Shown here one piece after another: positions 22,195 through 34,669 of a stretch of 64,000 nucleotides of DNA. The notes beneath the pieces were generated by a model, which had not been told where the DNA came from, made no database searches, and saw only the letters and a list, made by a program, of their open reading frames with translations. Every line of letters begins with the position of its first letter. Within the stretch, counting starts at the first letter, position 1. This DNA comes from Alitta virens (taxonomy: Eukaryota; Annelida; Polychaeta; Phyllodocida; Nereididae): contig OW028578.1 of NCBI GenBank assembly GCA_932294295.1, positions 36,495,685 to 36,559,684 on the forward strand, written 5' to 3'. The translations under genes and the position numbers were made by a program.

Positions 22195-22378
22195 TCTAGT
22201 ATAGGCTAGTATAGGCTAGTATAGGCTAGTATAGGCTAGTATAGGCTAGTATAGGCTAGTATAGGCTAGTATAGGCTAGCATAGGCTAGTATGGCATAGC
22301 CTAGCATAGCCTAGCATAGCCTAGCATAACCTAGGCTAGCATAGGCTAGCATAGGTTAGCATAGGCTAGCATATGATG
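22195..22378. repeat. Minisatellite CTAGTATAGG
   Basis: About 18 copies of a 10-bp unit, CTAGTATAGG, CTAGCATAGG or the complementary arrangement CATAGCCTAG. The orientation flips in the middle, so the array is partly palindromic. Confidence 0.85.
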
Positions 22379-22408
22379 GAGGATGACCAATAGTTGTCCC
22401 AGCTCCCC

Positions 22409-23343
22409 TTAAAGGGGGGAAGAATAAAGATGATGCTCCAGGGGGGAACACTCTGGGCACATTAGGTAACCCAGCTGGTTCTGATGGTCTTCTTGTAAAT
22501 AGCATGGTAACATAGTCTCAAGATCGGGGACTACTCTTTGCACCTTCCAATAATTATCGACCATTTGGACAAACTCGTAGTTGGAGAGATCAATACATTC
22601 GGGTGTGTAGGGGGGGGGGGGGGCTAGAGTGACATGTTGACGTAGTGAGAGCACTAGGTAGCCCCTTACGCAGGGTGACAGGATCTGCTCCGGCGGGTTT
22701 CACGGCGTGGTAGTCGCCCCCGAGGTGAGTTGAAACCTCGGTGCGATCTCTCAAGGCTCCCCTCAGGCTGTCGAATGAAACGACAAGGGTGCAAAATCTT
22801 CTCAAGGTCAATGTAATGCCCTGGGCGGTTGGTTTCAATGAGCAGGAATCATCCAGCTGTTAAAACAAAACAAAAAAAATATAATAATAATAAAACACAG
22901 TTTTGTCGTAACGAAGGAAACTTTTTTTAAGCACGGAGAAATTTAGAAAAAATATAAATAAATAAAATAATTTTTAATTGAACAAGCACCTGGTATTGCC
23001 TGATGTCTATGGCGAGAACGTCGCCGTAGATGCTGACAGTAAGTAGTTTAGTACCGCCTAGGGGCAATTTCAACCTTAACCCTAGTTGAATTTCTGTAAT
23101 GTTGGCGCTGACACTAGAATAACTAGTTCTTATCTCGCCCCATATATGGTAGACGGAGCTTGAATCTCTTTGGTCGTCTAGAACTCCCAGTAAAGCTTCA
23201 AACATAGCCAGGGGGTCCTTTTTTAACAGAATTACATCGTACTCAGAACCCTGGATCAACTGGTGATATGTCAGGTTTTCCAGCAGCTGAATAACGTCGA
23301 TGGATGAGGCTATATACTCCTTGTATTCCTTCAAAATATCCAT
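22409..23343 (-). pseudogene. PC4-like gene with an intron and a poly-C frameshift
   Basis: Exon 1 (23343-22990) ends LTVSIYGDVLAIDIRQYQ at a CCAG/GTGCTT donor. The intron 22989-22857 ends TTTTAACAG, and exon 2 (from 22856) continues in phase 0 with a PT turn and QGITLTLRRFCTLVVSF. Together these form a PC4 fold pattern (strands ending IDIRxY, PTxxGI, then a long helix). A run of 13-14 G at about 22607-22621 (C on this strand) lies where the frame is lost. The other frame continues after it with CIDLSNYEFVQMVDNYWKVQ and a CPEC end, comparable to the C-terminus of the element 2 protein. The homopolymer slip may be a sequencing artefact. Confidence 0.55.
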
Positions 23344-23480
23344 TTTTCTTTTTTTTTTTAATTTTTATTTCTCTACTAGTCGAGTCTAAGGCGACTAAAT
23401 CAGGACTGAAATGGAAAAAGGCTCCCCTACAGTGTATTACCGTAAGGTAATTTATTAAGAGGAAGAAAAGTGACCGCAAC

Positions 23481-24440
23481 GGTCGGGACAAAGACTAGTG
23501 ACAATAGCCTGACAATGCCCCCCAGGGTGAAACAATGCGAAACAGCGGCAAACAGCCTCTACAATGGTCACTGTGGTAACACAAAATATAAAAAAAATAA
23601 AAAGTTTTTTACCCTATAGAAATTTAAACGGTTGGGTAATAGGGCATATGACTCGGTAAGACAGTTCATGACTCTGTGGGGTGATATATAGTGACGGGTT
23701 ATGGTTTTAAAAAAGAAGTACAGAACAGGTGGAAAGTTGGGTAACAATAGCTAACTAAAAGCTAATCGTGCATAACTTTAAAGACAAAAACCCTAGGACA
23801 AAACTTCTTTTTTAGAGATTTTTATGCGGGTCAAGACTTCTTCCTAGAACTTAAAAGGCATTGACAGCTTTGAGAACTCGGGCGTGTAAGGTCATAGGAA
23901 AAAATCAGAGACCACCCCAAATGAGGACGTAATAGTAATCGTGATAAGAGGCTGTAATTAGTGGAGTTGACCACCCATCCTATACTTTAAAAAAATGGTA
24001 GAACCCCCGCCCCACCAATTACCAATGCTCAGCCAGTGCTCAGCCAGTGCTCAGCCATGCACGCCCAGTAGCTCGGTCGAGTACCCCCCTCAGCCTTGGG
24101 TGAACCATGGGGTGAACAAAAGTGAGCCAGGGGCAAGTATTGTCACCCGCCTGAGCTCCTCAAGGGAGGGGCAGAGGGTTGGTGTTCACTCATCCGTACT
24201 CCACTAAAATGACACACTGTAAAGCAGGCTGGTTGGTCATAGAGAAAAACTTTACAAAAACAGCAACATCGCGATTTAACCAAATGGATATATTTATTGG
24301 TCAGAAGTTAAAAACGATGGATAATATAAGTATAAAACATTTTTCAATAATATATACATATATACAGAAGAAAAGAAAAAATATACAGTCCATTATTTCC
24401 GAATAGAATGGGGTAATAAAAATAAGACCCTAACGGCGAG
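23481..24440. other. Right flank of element 1
   Basis: No gene is supported. It probably holds the promoter side and the lost end of element 1. A CAGCCAGTGCT repeat lies at about 24030-24055. Confidence 0.35.
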
Positions 24441-24449
24441 TAGTAAAAT

Positions 24450-24965
24450 GTACAGCGATGAATAGAGCTCAATAGCAAAACAATAGAGCTCAATAGAGCT
24501 CAATAGAGCTCAATAGAGCTCAATAGAGCTCAATAGAGCTCAATAGAGCTCTACAGAGCTCTATAGAGCTCAATGGTGTATAATAGTACATAATAGCTCG
24601 TAATAGAGAACAATAGAGAATGATAGAGAACAATAGAGAACAATAGCGCTTAATAATGCTTAATAACAAAGAATATCGCACAATAGACTAGAACAATAGA
24701 GAACAATAGAACAATAGAGAACGATAGAACAATAGAGAACCTTAGAACAATAGAACGATAGAACAATAGAGAACGATAGAACAATAGAGAACGATAGAAA
24801 ACGATAGAACAATAGAAAACAATAGATCATTTGTTATCGAATAACCCTAAAGAACAATAGACCTATTGTTCTCCGGAACAATAGCCTATTTTTCTCCGGA
24901 ACAATAGGAGAACAATAGATCCTTTGTTCTCGACAACAATAGAATCGTTACGCTTCGCTGCACAA
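24450..24965. repeat. AATAGAGCTC / GAACAATAGA repeat field with small palindromes
   Basis: About nine copies of CAATAGAGCT are followed by a long field of AGAACAATAGA units. Near 24853-24874 GAACAATAGACCTATTGTTC is palindromic, and similar inverted pairs follow to 24950. No coding content. Confidence 0.8.
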
Positions 24966-25815
24966 ACACAATATGACCCCAAACGCGGGTTATTACTACT
25001 GCAAAGCTCCAACCTATCCTGTCATGCATTTACCTTATATGTCAAAGACATGAACTTCAGCCAATACTAGGCTCTTTCATGTCACATCCAAACATTATTT
25101 TTTCCCATTTCATGTTATGTCAAATAACACACAGTCGAAGAAAACGGACCCAAACTGGGCTCATTTCTAAGACTCATTGGCCATATAATATATGTATATA
25201 TTTTTTATTCATAGACTATCAGAGGTATAGATGCAAAAATGTAATATAATTATCACATCAATACAATATCAAATCTTTAGTATCTTCAGTAGTGAAAAAT
25301 GGTAAAGAGTCATTTCTTAAATTAGATCATCAGATTATATAATGGACTTCGTCTTTGCAAATCGTCAAAGCTCTGCTAGGGCTCTACATCACAAAGCACT
25401 GCACAGAGGTAGTAGCCAAAAGCTCAGCGTAAATACATTTAAATTAAATGCGATAGGACTTGTTCCACAGCCACTGACAGGGGTGCAACAGGCACAGCGG
25501 AGAAACAAGGAATTCAGAAACTTAGATAAAATTTTGTTTGCATGAAAAAGCATAATAACTAAATCACATCATTAAATTCTTTCTATTAACCATGTAAGAC
25601 ATCTCGATCAATAGGTTCCTGTGCAGTAACAAGCAACACAACATAAAATTTGCCAATATTTAATAGACAATTCTTTATTAACTGCTTAGTTAAATTTGAC
25701 AAGCAAACTCAATTATTGCGCCAGGATGTTACAAAGGAAAATTACAGTTTCTTGTATGAAATCCCTAATCCATGTTTTCCATCATGGAGTATTAATTTGT
25801 TGGTAAAATTGTGTT
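24966..25815. other. 3' flank of the receptor gene
   Basis: AT-rich, with no gene recognised. It may contain the 3' untranslated region of the receptor on the minus strand. Confidence 0.35.
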
Positions 25816-28457
25816 TTAAAATCTCTGCATCGCAGACACATGGCTACTTTTCTGAGAGAAAGCCTCAGGAGTATTCCGGCATCTTAAGTTTGGCAAGCCA
25901 AAGATGAAAAAAATGAAAACCCCTTGAAATATGTTAGTGATAACAAAAGGATACCACAATATAGCTAATCCTGTAATAGCAGGAAGCAATCCAAGAAGCC
26001 ATGTTATGCCTGAGAACATAAAGAGACAGCAGTATGTGCGGAAAATCTGACGTTGATTTACATGATAACCTTGGTTAATGTCTCTGAAAGTCATACATAA
26101 TGAAATAGCACATCGAACTAAAAATCCTGTGTTTATCATTACGAGAAAAACAACCGGAGCAGCAAAAGTGTATAGTAATATGTATTTTTGTACATTCGAT
26201 ATCCAGCAATGATCAGTGTCTCCATACTGAAACCAGTTTGTTTCAAACAAATCACAACATAAACAAGGAACAATGACAACTAGAGGGCTCAGCCATGCAT
26301 ATGCCAAGTAGCCGTAAAATTTATTTTTGTATTTGCAACATTGATAAAATGTTAAATCAGTGAATGTTTTTGACATTCGATATGACATAGTGTTAAGCCA
26401 GGTGAAGGTGGATAACCAAAAGTAATGTTGCATGGCAGCTACTGCTTTGCATATGTGAGGATGGAAAGTGAAGTCATCATTACTTTGAAGAAGAACTTGA
26501 GCCACTATAAGTGCTGTGATATAATTCATCATCATCTTTCCCGGAATTGTCCTAAGATTTCTTTTACACAAATAAATGGTGAGTGTTGTCACAAGAGAAG
26601 ATACTGAAAGAGCAGATCCAATTACAGTTAACACACTCAATGGTGTTATGACTGGTGCTGCATTATGAGAACATATAATAGCTCGCCCATCAGGTAAGAT
26701 GGCATACTGTGAAGGTTTTACTAACTTTCTAAGTTTGTGAACAAAAATTGAATCATTGACAGTGGAATAACCACTAAATGGCACAACAGACTTGTTACAC
26801 AACTGAATATCAAGATAACAAGTTACAAACTCACCAACAGGTTTGCGACCCGTCCTTCTAGAAATCTTCCAGTTTACTTTTTCAGGGTAAAAATAGTACC
26901 CATTGAATTTATCTTCGAACACCTTTGGTGCAAAAATATTCCATGCAACAGGAATGTGATGTACATTCCCATGATTTGCAATGCACTGATTGCGAAATAC
27001 ATATTTGTCAACAAATATGAAAGCAATTTCTCCATATCCATAAGGTGAATATGCTTCAATTTTATTCAGAAACGTAAACAAAGATTGATGAGACAGGCTT
27101 AGAGCATCTGATATCAAACATGATATTTTGGATTCATTAAGCGCAAATGACGGAGGATCAACACACCAAAATTCCTCCATTTGCCACTTCAGATGTTGTA
27201 ATGCTTCTTGAACTCTCTTGGGGTGTGGGGTGACTTCTATTACAACAGTTCCATGATTTGATATATTGGCCCACTTATTATGCAAAGTACTATTCTCCTT
27301 TTCACCACTATCATGGTTATATATTGTGAAACAGTGTGGCTTCAGTAAAACTTGGTGTGATTGACAGAGAATCTTAGTTTTGTTTCCATGTTTATTTTTT
27401 ATCGGCTTTGCAATTGGATTGCCATGAAGGTCCATCAAAATGTTGAATGTTGTATAGTATGACAATCCGTCTGAATGCTTCTTTTCTGGCATGTAGTATC
27501 TCCACTGCTTCATATGAATGAGTTCACCCATTTCAAGTTCTGCGCAAAACACATTCTTGAATATCTTGTTACCGACCATAACCAAGGATGAGTATAAATT
27601 ACACATTGTTTTCAAAATTACCTTTCTTTTGCTCATATCAGAAACAGCAGACCCAGGAACAGATCTGGGCATTCCTGGCAAGCCGAATTGCTTCCTGAAG
27701 ACATTATCAGACATTTCCTTTCCTGAAGTATCATTGACAGTGCACTTACCAACTACGCAGTATTTGTTCAACAATGACAAGTATTGGTTCGATTTTTCAT
27801 CATTTAGAACACTTGTAATGATAATATCTGCTATCATGGGACACCTGAATCTTAACGCTACTGGATAAAGAAATTCTGGACGTATATCATTGTTCAATGC
27901 ACATTCGTAATTACAAAATATTGAAATATCGTCATTTTCAACATGAACTACTAAATTCTCTATATCTTTAGTGCAATGTTTTACTTTGTTTTGAGCTGTA
28001 CTATTATTATTGCGGTGGATACAATTTGTAACTTTAGCATATCTATCCCATGCAACTGGCAAGCATTCTTTAGTGGCATCAAGTTCAAAATTACTGTGCA
28101 AATGACGCGTTACAAGGGCAAATTGCACTACGAAATCAGCCAGATTAGGAGGAACATGGTTGCTGTTTTTCACCTGAAAGTTGCCAGTACCCTTTTTCAT
28201 AAGTTTGTAAAGATTTAAGTTCTTGAAACAATACATTGAAAAATCAAAACAGCAGTCACCAAATTCTATGCATTTCTTATCACAGCTGCAATGCTTCGCT
28301 TTTGGATAAGAAATATATCCACATATTCCATGACAGCTGATATAATTAAAATATGACCATGTTATATTAAACCTTGATGATGCCATGGCTCGTAATGAAG
28401 AAGGATCTCTGACTGTAAACCAGTTCTCCTCATCATACATGTTAAAAATTATATTTT
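25816..28457 (-). CDS. Family-B-like (adhesion/Methuselah-type) GPCR exon with somatomedin-B-like N-terminus
   Basis: One exon carries 874 codons from the ATG at 28440 to 25816. The region before that ATG is open back to a CAATTTCAG acceptor (exon starts 28457), so an upstream exon probably supplies the signal peptide. Near the N-terminus CHGICGYI, CSCDKKCIEFGDCCFDF and a following YC give a cysteine pattern like somatomedin B. A long extracellular part of about 530 residues follows. Seven hydrophobic helices lie at roughly residues 603-850, including IPGKMMMNYITALIVAQVLL, WLNTMSYRMSKTF and GITWLLGLLP, the secretin/adhesion pattern. No autoproteolysis (GPS) site was recognised. The ligand is unknown. 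The reading frame is intact, so this is a real gene. Confidence 0.75.
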
Positions 28458-28699
28458 CTGAAATTGAGAAAAGAAAATATTTAAGAATTCATGACAAAAA
28501 TAGTGTTAAATTGTCCTAGTAAATTGATTATTGTCCAACAAAGGTTAAACAGGTCTGAATTAGGCTTGAGTATAGTGCAATCTCATTTAAACCGGTGTTG
28601 GGCTAATTGACTGTAATCTCTACCATTCGCATAAAGGCATCAGCTGCAAATTAAGTATCGAATGACACAGAATATAATAAGAGTTTAGATTACCCACTC

Positions 28700-29110
28700 C
28701 ACCAAACACTGGAAAACACACTGCAGCACAGGAGGGCCTGAACTGTGCCTGGCCAGGAAAACACTCTGCAGCCCCAGAAGGGCCTGACATGGAAAATAAT
28801 CTCCAGCCCAGGAGGGCCTGTCCTGGAAACCAACTGCAGCACAGGAGGGCATGGCCAGGAAAACACTCTTCAGCCAAGAGGGGCCTGACCTGAAAAACAC
28901 TCTCCAGCCCATAAGGGCCTGACATGGAAAACACTCTCCAGCCCAAGAGGGCCTGGCCTGGAAAACACACTGCAGCACAGGAGGGCCTGACCTGGGCCTT
29001 GCCAGAAAAACACTCTGCAGCCTTTAGTGGCCTGATCGGGGAACACTCTGCAGGAAAACACTTTGGAAAACACTCTGCAGCGCAGAAGGGCCTGACCTGC
29101 ACCTGTGAGT
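28700..29110. repeat. Tandem repeat of about 29-58 bp (GGAGGGCCTG...AAAACACTC)
   Basis: Twelve or so degenerate units of the form AGGAGGGCCTGACCTGGAAA followed by ACACTCTGCAGCCCA. The unit has no stop in several frames, which creates false ORFs on both strands. Confidence 0.85.
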
Positions 29111-29341
29111 TGTGGGCATTGAGAATTTACCGTATCTTGAAAGACATAAATCATTATCATTACACAGAGTTGAGTTTATTCAAATTTATATAGCGCACAT
29201 CTTTATATAGAAATACATATGGTGGCACTTCACCATTAAACCGTAACAAATGGAAATTTGATTGATAAAATCATATGAAAGGATATAAAACTAAAAATAT
29301 ACAAGGGGTGTTCACAAAGTTCTGACTATTTTTTATATATA

Positions 29342-30285
29342 CAGGGTGCGGCCTAAAAACTTGCACTGGGCATCTACTCTTTCGGGATAGCTCTAGGTTA
29401 CTCAAATGCTTACGAGGTCTTTCAAAGTTCTGCCACAGTTAGTTAGGGGTATAAGCAATTGGTCATTGTGATCTTTTTGATCTTGTAATGTCAGACAATA
29501 TCAGTGTCTGAATTATTGAGAGGGTGCATGCTGCAGGGCTTGTTTTGAGAGACACATATCACAGAAGTCAGACTTCAGTCTGCTTGCATGGTGTCTCTAG
29601 TTGCAAAAAAAATTACAAATTAGAGATTTCCTAGTTAATACACCTCTGAAGCCTCAGAAAATATAATATTTGCATAGAATCCTGCTTCAATGTGTTTTAT
29701 ACATGCATATATATATATATTATGGTATTAGATGATAAGAAGGTTGAGTCCAGTTTTGCTCCAGCGATGTCATAAAATTAAAACAGAGATATATAATGGC
29801 ATTTAAGAGGGTTCTTTTGAATCTACCATTAATCTGGAAAAAATCACATGATTTTCAAGAGGATGGGCCAGTTAATAAGACAAAAAATACTGAAATATGA
29901 TCAGAATCCAAAATGGCACTTTCCACCTCAAAGGTGTCAATGGTCTACCTCCTTATTAAAATTGAATCTATTTGCCCTATTTTTGACGGCAAATGTCAAG
30001 AAAGGTGTCTGTAACACATCTGTATGATCAGTGACATAATCAAATGCTTGTATTACAAAGGCCGAGGGGAAAATGGCCTGAAGGTGTGATAAGTGTGCAT
30101 GTGTTATTTTTAGATCCATATTATCTATAATTCTTGAGGAAACAAGAAAATATATTCATAAAGATAATTTAGGACTATTATTACGTTCGTGTGTATGATT
30201 GCAGCTGCATGCGATCATTGTCATTTGAGATGATAACAAAAGAGGTAGCAGTAGCTGCTTGTGCAAGTTTTTATGGCGCACCCTG
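29342..30285. mobile_element. Non-autonomous Tc1/mariner-like element (944 bp)
   Basis: CAGGGTGCGGCCTAAAAACT at the left end and its near complement at 30262-30285 (AGTTTTTATGGCGCACCCTG) form terminal inverted repeats. TA lies on both outer sides (29340-29341 and 30286-30287), the hallmark of Tc1/mariner insertion. No transposase is encoded inside; a 60-codon minus ORF at 29937-30119 is unexplained. Confidence 0.75.
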
Positions 30286-30287
30286 TA

Positions 30288-31884
30288 GACAGTTAATTAT
30301 AATTTACATAGACAGATGATGTTTGCCAAACAAAATTCAGGTAACACACATAAATATGCAAAATATCTGCTCATTCTGATAAAGTAAAACCTTTTTTTTT
30401 ATGTTGCCATGGAACCAAGTCTTTGTGGTATGATGGATGCAGTTCAGATATCACATAGTTTAACCTTTAAACATCAGACACAATACTGTAAAATTTGCCT
30501 TTCAAGCCACTGTAACTATATTATTGCCTAAATTAGTAAACATTTACAACTATATAAATATTTCTATTTGGATGGCAGCTTTATTGCAATCCTACCTTCA
30601 TGATAAATCTGCTGAATGGAATGGATAATCATCAATATCCTGATGAAGGCTGTTCTTTTAAACATCAACATAATCTCCTGGACTCTGGTCAATGAATTTC
30701 CTGTAATATATAATCAGCTGAAACTTACATCATTCAAAGTGATTAACTTTTATGTATGAGCCACTGAACTCAACTAAAGATTAAGTCACAGTATAAATAA
30801 CTCGGAATTAAATGATTTCTTTCATGATATTATATAAAACTGATGTCTTCAAAGAAAGAATAAGAAACCAATTCTAAAACATCATTTTAAATGGTACAGC
30901 AAACAAGCTTTCCTTCTGAGACTTTCACCATTTAATAATTTGTCAATGAATACTAAAATTAAGTAAATGATAACATCACCTGTCTTGGTCCCAACAACAA
31001 AATAGTTATATCAAGGATGCTAACTAGCACTGGCAGAGTTCAAAATCCCGTGAAAACTAGAAAGAATTAAAATAAAGAGCGAATGACTTTATATATGTCA
31101 GAAGGAGACAAGTGACTGAAATACTGTGGGAAATGCTAGAACATAATAGGGGCATATTGCCAAATTAAAGAAATTATTGCACTACAAGAACATCACTTAC
31201 AGCAGAATTGAAGAAATCTGAGAAGAAAATGTACAGGTCAAACATGAAATTACAATAACGGGCCATAACACTTGCAGTATGATATAGAAGTATACCATTG
31301 TCGAAGCAAAAATTATGTGTCCAGTGGTCATATTGCAATTTAACATTTAAACGAAATACACTATTGAATTCTATATCCCAAATTATGTATATTTTGAACC
31401 ATCACTTACCATCAATTAGGTACAGAGTTATGTCAAAATTACTGTTTCGGAGGTGGCCATCTTTGATTTCAAGATGGCCACCGTAGGAATGATAGAAAAA
31501 AATGGAACCACATCTGGTTTTGTTCCCTAGAGTCCAAATATAAAAAAAAGCATTGGTTCCAAAAATGCATCCCAAAGTTAGGAAATTATACACAATGCCC
31601 TACACGTCTTTCCTGACCAGTATTAATTTTATAGGTTGCCTACATCCCAACCTCCTGTGGAGATTGGGCTTAATTATTAACCTGCTTTTATGCATTGTGG
31701 ATTAAATTCTCATTAATTTCACAACTGTGAAGTATATCTTTTCCAAGCAAAGTATTTTTTTTTTACACACCTCTTTGCTGGTACATTGAACCATGGCGGA
31801 TTTATCCTGTTGCCATTTGATATCTTAACATGTGGTACACATTATTTTACAGCATTTTGTAATTTGTCATGGAAATAATCCCAT
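30288..31884. other. Intergenic with one short perfect hairpin
   Basis: No gene is seen. GGTGGCCATCTT and AAGATGGCCACC at about 31453-31483 form a perfect 12-bp stem with a 7-base loop, likely part of another small mobile element. Confidence 0.4.
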
Positions 31885-32230
31885 GCACAGTTTACATTTC
31901 TTGCATTTGTAAATTAAAGTCACCACAGATCAATAATTTGCCATTACATAGTGACATTGCAGCTTCAAATTGCTGCAATAGTTTAACATTGTAATCACGG
32001 GGAGCATCCCCTTTTCTATACAAAAAACCAATTAAATTGTCAGGTGCACCTTCACATTTAAGTCTTAACCATAAGGTGTCTTTGAAACCCATATTGTTCA
32101 ACATTTCACATTCTTCAACGATAAGGATGTCTTTAGTATATATGATTACTCCGCCTCTGACTTCAATGGTGTCATTCCTAACAAAGAATATTATTTTTCA
32201 AAAAAAGAATAGATACCTGGTATTGTGTGT
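31885..32230 (-). mobile_element. LINE APE-endonuclease fragment (C-terminal half)
   Basis: Translation gives GGVIIYTKDIL, then TLWLRLKCEG, NLIGFLYRKGD and GKLLICGDFNLQ, the ordered motifs of an APE-type LINE endonuclease. The N-terminal half of the same domain lies upstream on the same strand at 33245-33480. Confidence 0.65.
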
Positions 32231-32375
32231 AGAATGCCAGCAGCACTAGGCCTACAATGTAAACATTTTAATACTTTATGATGACTTCTGCCTCATTGAG
32301 ACCAGTGTTTGTGCCCATTCCTTACTCAGAATTTTATAAATGTATTTATCTATTGTATAAATATAAATTCTACAC

Positions 32376-32450
32376 ATTTTCCTATACAATTCAGTCTTTA
32401 TTTGACGAAAATCGGACAAATATTAGGGGAGCAGCAGCCTTTTAAAGTAT
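32376..32450 (+). repeat. Third copy of the 149-bp dispersed repeat
   Basis: TATACAATTCAGTCTTTATT..AGGGGAGCAGCAGCCTTTTA matches 8640-8705 closely. It lies in the stretch that separates the two halves of the LINE endonuclease. Confidence 0.65.
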
Positions 32451-32708
32451 ATATAATAGCGCAGGCAACCCCTTCCATGATGGTTGATTTGTACGACGTA
32501 AAAAAATCACGAATTTTTACACAAGCAAAATCACGGCTTTAAATTGCATGCGGTCTCGTTCTCGCGAGAAGTTGAAGGTTAAAAAATAAAATTTTCTATA
32601 ACCATTAACAATTTTAAGAAATGTCAGTAATTTATTTCTATGAAGACTGTGAATGGAAACGACCGAAACATTGATGAAATTAAATTAGTTTAAAAAAAAT
32701 TATAATCG

Positions 32709-32898
32709 TGCGCATGCGCCACGTCACTTCCTGTTGAGCAAGATGAACCGGGAAAAAATTCTCCTTCGCGCGTGCGCAAAGCGTTGCAACGCATTATCAA
32801 AATGGCGGACTTGTTCGGAAACGAATTACCGATCAAAACTCTTGCTTAAAAGTGCGATTTTTCAACGAAAAACACTCCCTGTAATCGTTTTATGTGGT
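32709..32898 (+). promoter_or_regulatory. Possible housekeeping promoter and first exon
   Basis: TGCGCATGCGC (32709-32719, NRF1-type), CTTCCTG (32727-32733, ETS-type) and AAAATGGCGG (32799-32808, YY1-type) occur within 100 bases without a TATA box, the usual mix of animal housekeeping promoters. The ATG in the YY1 site opens a 15-codon frame (MADLFGNELPIKTLA) ending at 32849. A possible donor (GTG/GTGAGC) lies at 32897. No downstream exon was found in the window. Confidence 0.4.
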
Positions 32899-33244
32899 GA
32901 GCATATAGATAAGACTTTATTCTATAAGTTTCAGCTACGTTTGAGGCGTTGACATCTGTTTACATTTCGTTTTCACACTTTTTTAGGAGGGTTAGGCCGA
33001 CCCGTACTTTTTGCTTGTGTTTTACAGGCTTGAATGTTTACTGTCACACTTTTCTCAGTTTCTACTGATCGGATCTTTGTCAAATTTGGTTTTTAAGTTG
33101 CGTGTTAGCATTACAGTTCTAATGGTGTGCAATTTACAGCCGTACCCCCAACAGTTTTGACAGAATTTGACTATTATGTGAAACCGCGCTATCCCCCTCC
33201 CTGCATACGCTGCCTACACTGCTGCTGCATTGACCTATAAATTT

Positions 33245-33480
33245 TCACTCCTCAGACCGTTCGTTTGTAAATATACCTGGTCTTTCACATACTATACTTG
33301 ATACGGGCCTAGCCAGGTATAAAAACTTTAAAACCAGGAATATTAATTTAATCATTGTCTGAATCTGCCTTAAGGTTTCAGTACCAAAAATTATCTCAGG
33401 ATTAGAGTCTTGTACTCTTATCTTAAATTCATCCATTTTGTTGGATATACTCTCAAAATTTATAAGCATACATTTAACAA
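33245..33480 (-). mobile_element. LINE endonuclease fragment (N-terminal half)
   Basis: MLINFESISNKMDEFKIRV and DSNPEIIFGTETL match the start of APE-type LINE endonucleases (N-x-S..NK..E, then a P-D/E-I-I..TET motif). It is in line with 31885-32230 on the same strand, separated by about 1 kb of inserted sequence. Confidence 0.65.
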
Positions 33481-34552
33481 GAGTCGGTTGGAAGCGCTAC
33501 TGGTGCAGGGTTTGAGACGTTAACCTGGTTGTGTTGTGGGGTCCGTTTGTGACCCACTTGTGTTTATTTAACTTGGCATGTGCATTGCAGCGCCACCAGT
33601 GTAAAAAACAGGAACTATTTCTTCTTATAGAAAACAACTCTATTATTAATATAATATACTTTGTGGCAATCAAACTAACAATAGCATTGCAGTGCCACCA
33701 GAGTCAAAAACAGGAACTACAGTATCGACTGTGGGTTGCAGTGCACTAAAAAAATACTTATTTTATGTAATGGTGTCAGCCATAAAAAATATCTAAAACG
33801 AGAATCTGAATATCAGTCCCGTTTTTCCATGTAGGTTTAATCAACAGAAATAAATATAGCCACATCTAAATAGGGCAAAACCACAATTTTTTTCACAATT
33901 TTACCTTCTTTCCGTCCATCTTCATATACAGTGGTTCTGCAGTTTTATTATCTAGCACAATCAGACACTTTTATGTATGACATCAGAGAGAAACAAGCAC
34001 TGAAAAGAAGTCAAATCCTTTTTTTCTCTATAGTTTAGACACTAAATTACTTGAAAAAATTATTTATATATATATATCCAATCACACTGGGCCCTGTTTT
34101 TAGTGTGGGACTAAATATCATAAGACCGAACCCTCAGTGCACCTGGTAGAGTGTGTATGAATTAGTGGACTCCTACCTGTGTTATGATCACTTTCTCTCG
34201 AAAGGCATTGCCACAATCCGGTACAAAGTACCGGCCTTTCGCATAATCGATTTGCCGCTCCCCTGAAATCGGAGAGGGAAATGCGTCTGCGCATCGTCTG
34301 CAGACCAAATAGTGCGATCACTGCGCCCAAATGGTTTTATTCAAGAAGCCGCTCACTGCAAAACTGGTAAAAATTGTTCCTTTTGCCCCAGACAATATCA
34401 ACGCGATGAATTAACGCAACTTCAGGTGAGAATTCAACCAGATTTTGTCCCTCAATTCAATGTTAAATGATAATGTAACCTGTTGACATTTGATCCATAT
34501 TATCTGCCATAGTTGAGGAAAAATTAGTTCAAATTCACTGCAACACACAACA
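33481..34552. other. Intergenic with a small direct repeat
   Basis: GCATTGCAGCGCCACCAGTG at 33581 recurs as GCATTGCAGTGCCACCAGAG at 33683, each followed by AAAAACAGGAACT. No gene is seen. Confidence 0.4.
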
Positions 34553-34669
34553 TGTGCATTCTTCTCAACTGAATACTTTATTGTTCTTACACAAGATGGC
34601 ATGACAGTCTAAATCAACAGATTCGCCACCTGGCGGAAATTACATTTAATAAGCGATCACAGCTTAACA
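34553..34669 (-). repeat. copia 3' LTR
   Basis: 117 bp, identical to the 5' LTR except TTCGCC for TTCACC. It contains AATAAAG on the minus strand as a probable polyadenylation signal. Confidence 0.9.

Larger units (their letters stand above)
15118..23480 (-). mobile_element. Polinton/Maverick element 1, partial and decayed
   Basis: Nine or more genes on the minus strand match parts of element 2 or known Polinton core functions: integrase, packaging ATPase, penton-like minor capsid, basic protein, a short membrane protein, two small conserved proteins and PC4-like proteins. Their order differs from element 2. Major capsid, protease and protein-primed polymerase are absent. Inverted terminal repeats were not found, so the limits given are those of recognisable genes. 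Composition is more GC-rich than the surroundings. At least five genes carry stops or shifts, so this is a fossil. Confidence 0.85.

Noticed and set aside
15118..23480. Major capsid, protease or polymerase gene in element 1
   Set aside because: No frame on either strand shows their motifs.
14641..25300. Terminal inverted repeats of element 1
   Set aside because: Compared by eye, no matching inverted ends were found on the two sides.
28620..29160. Cysteine-rich ORFs on the minus strand
   Set aside because: Two overlapping frames arise from the same tandem repeat, and neither has family motifs.
29937..30119. 60-codon ORF within the 944-bp transposon
   Set aside because: Too short and without recognisable motifs; not called as a gene.
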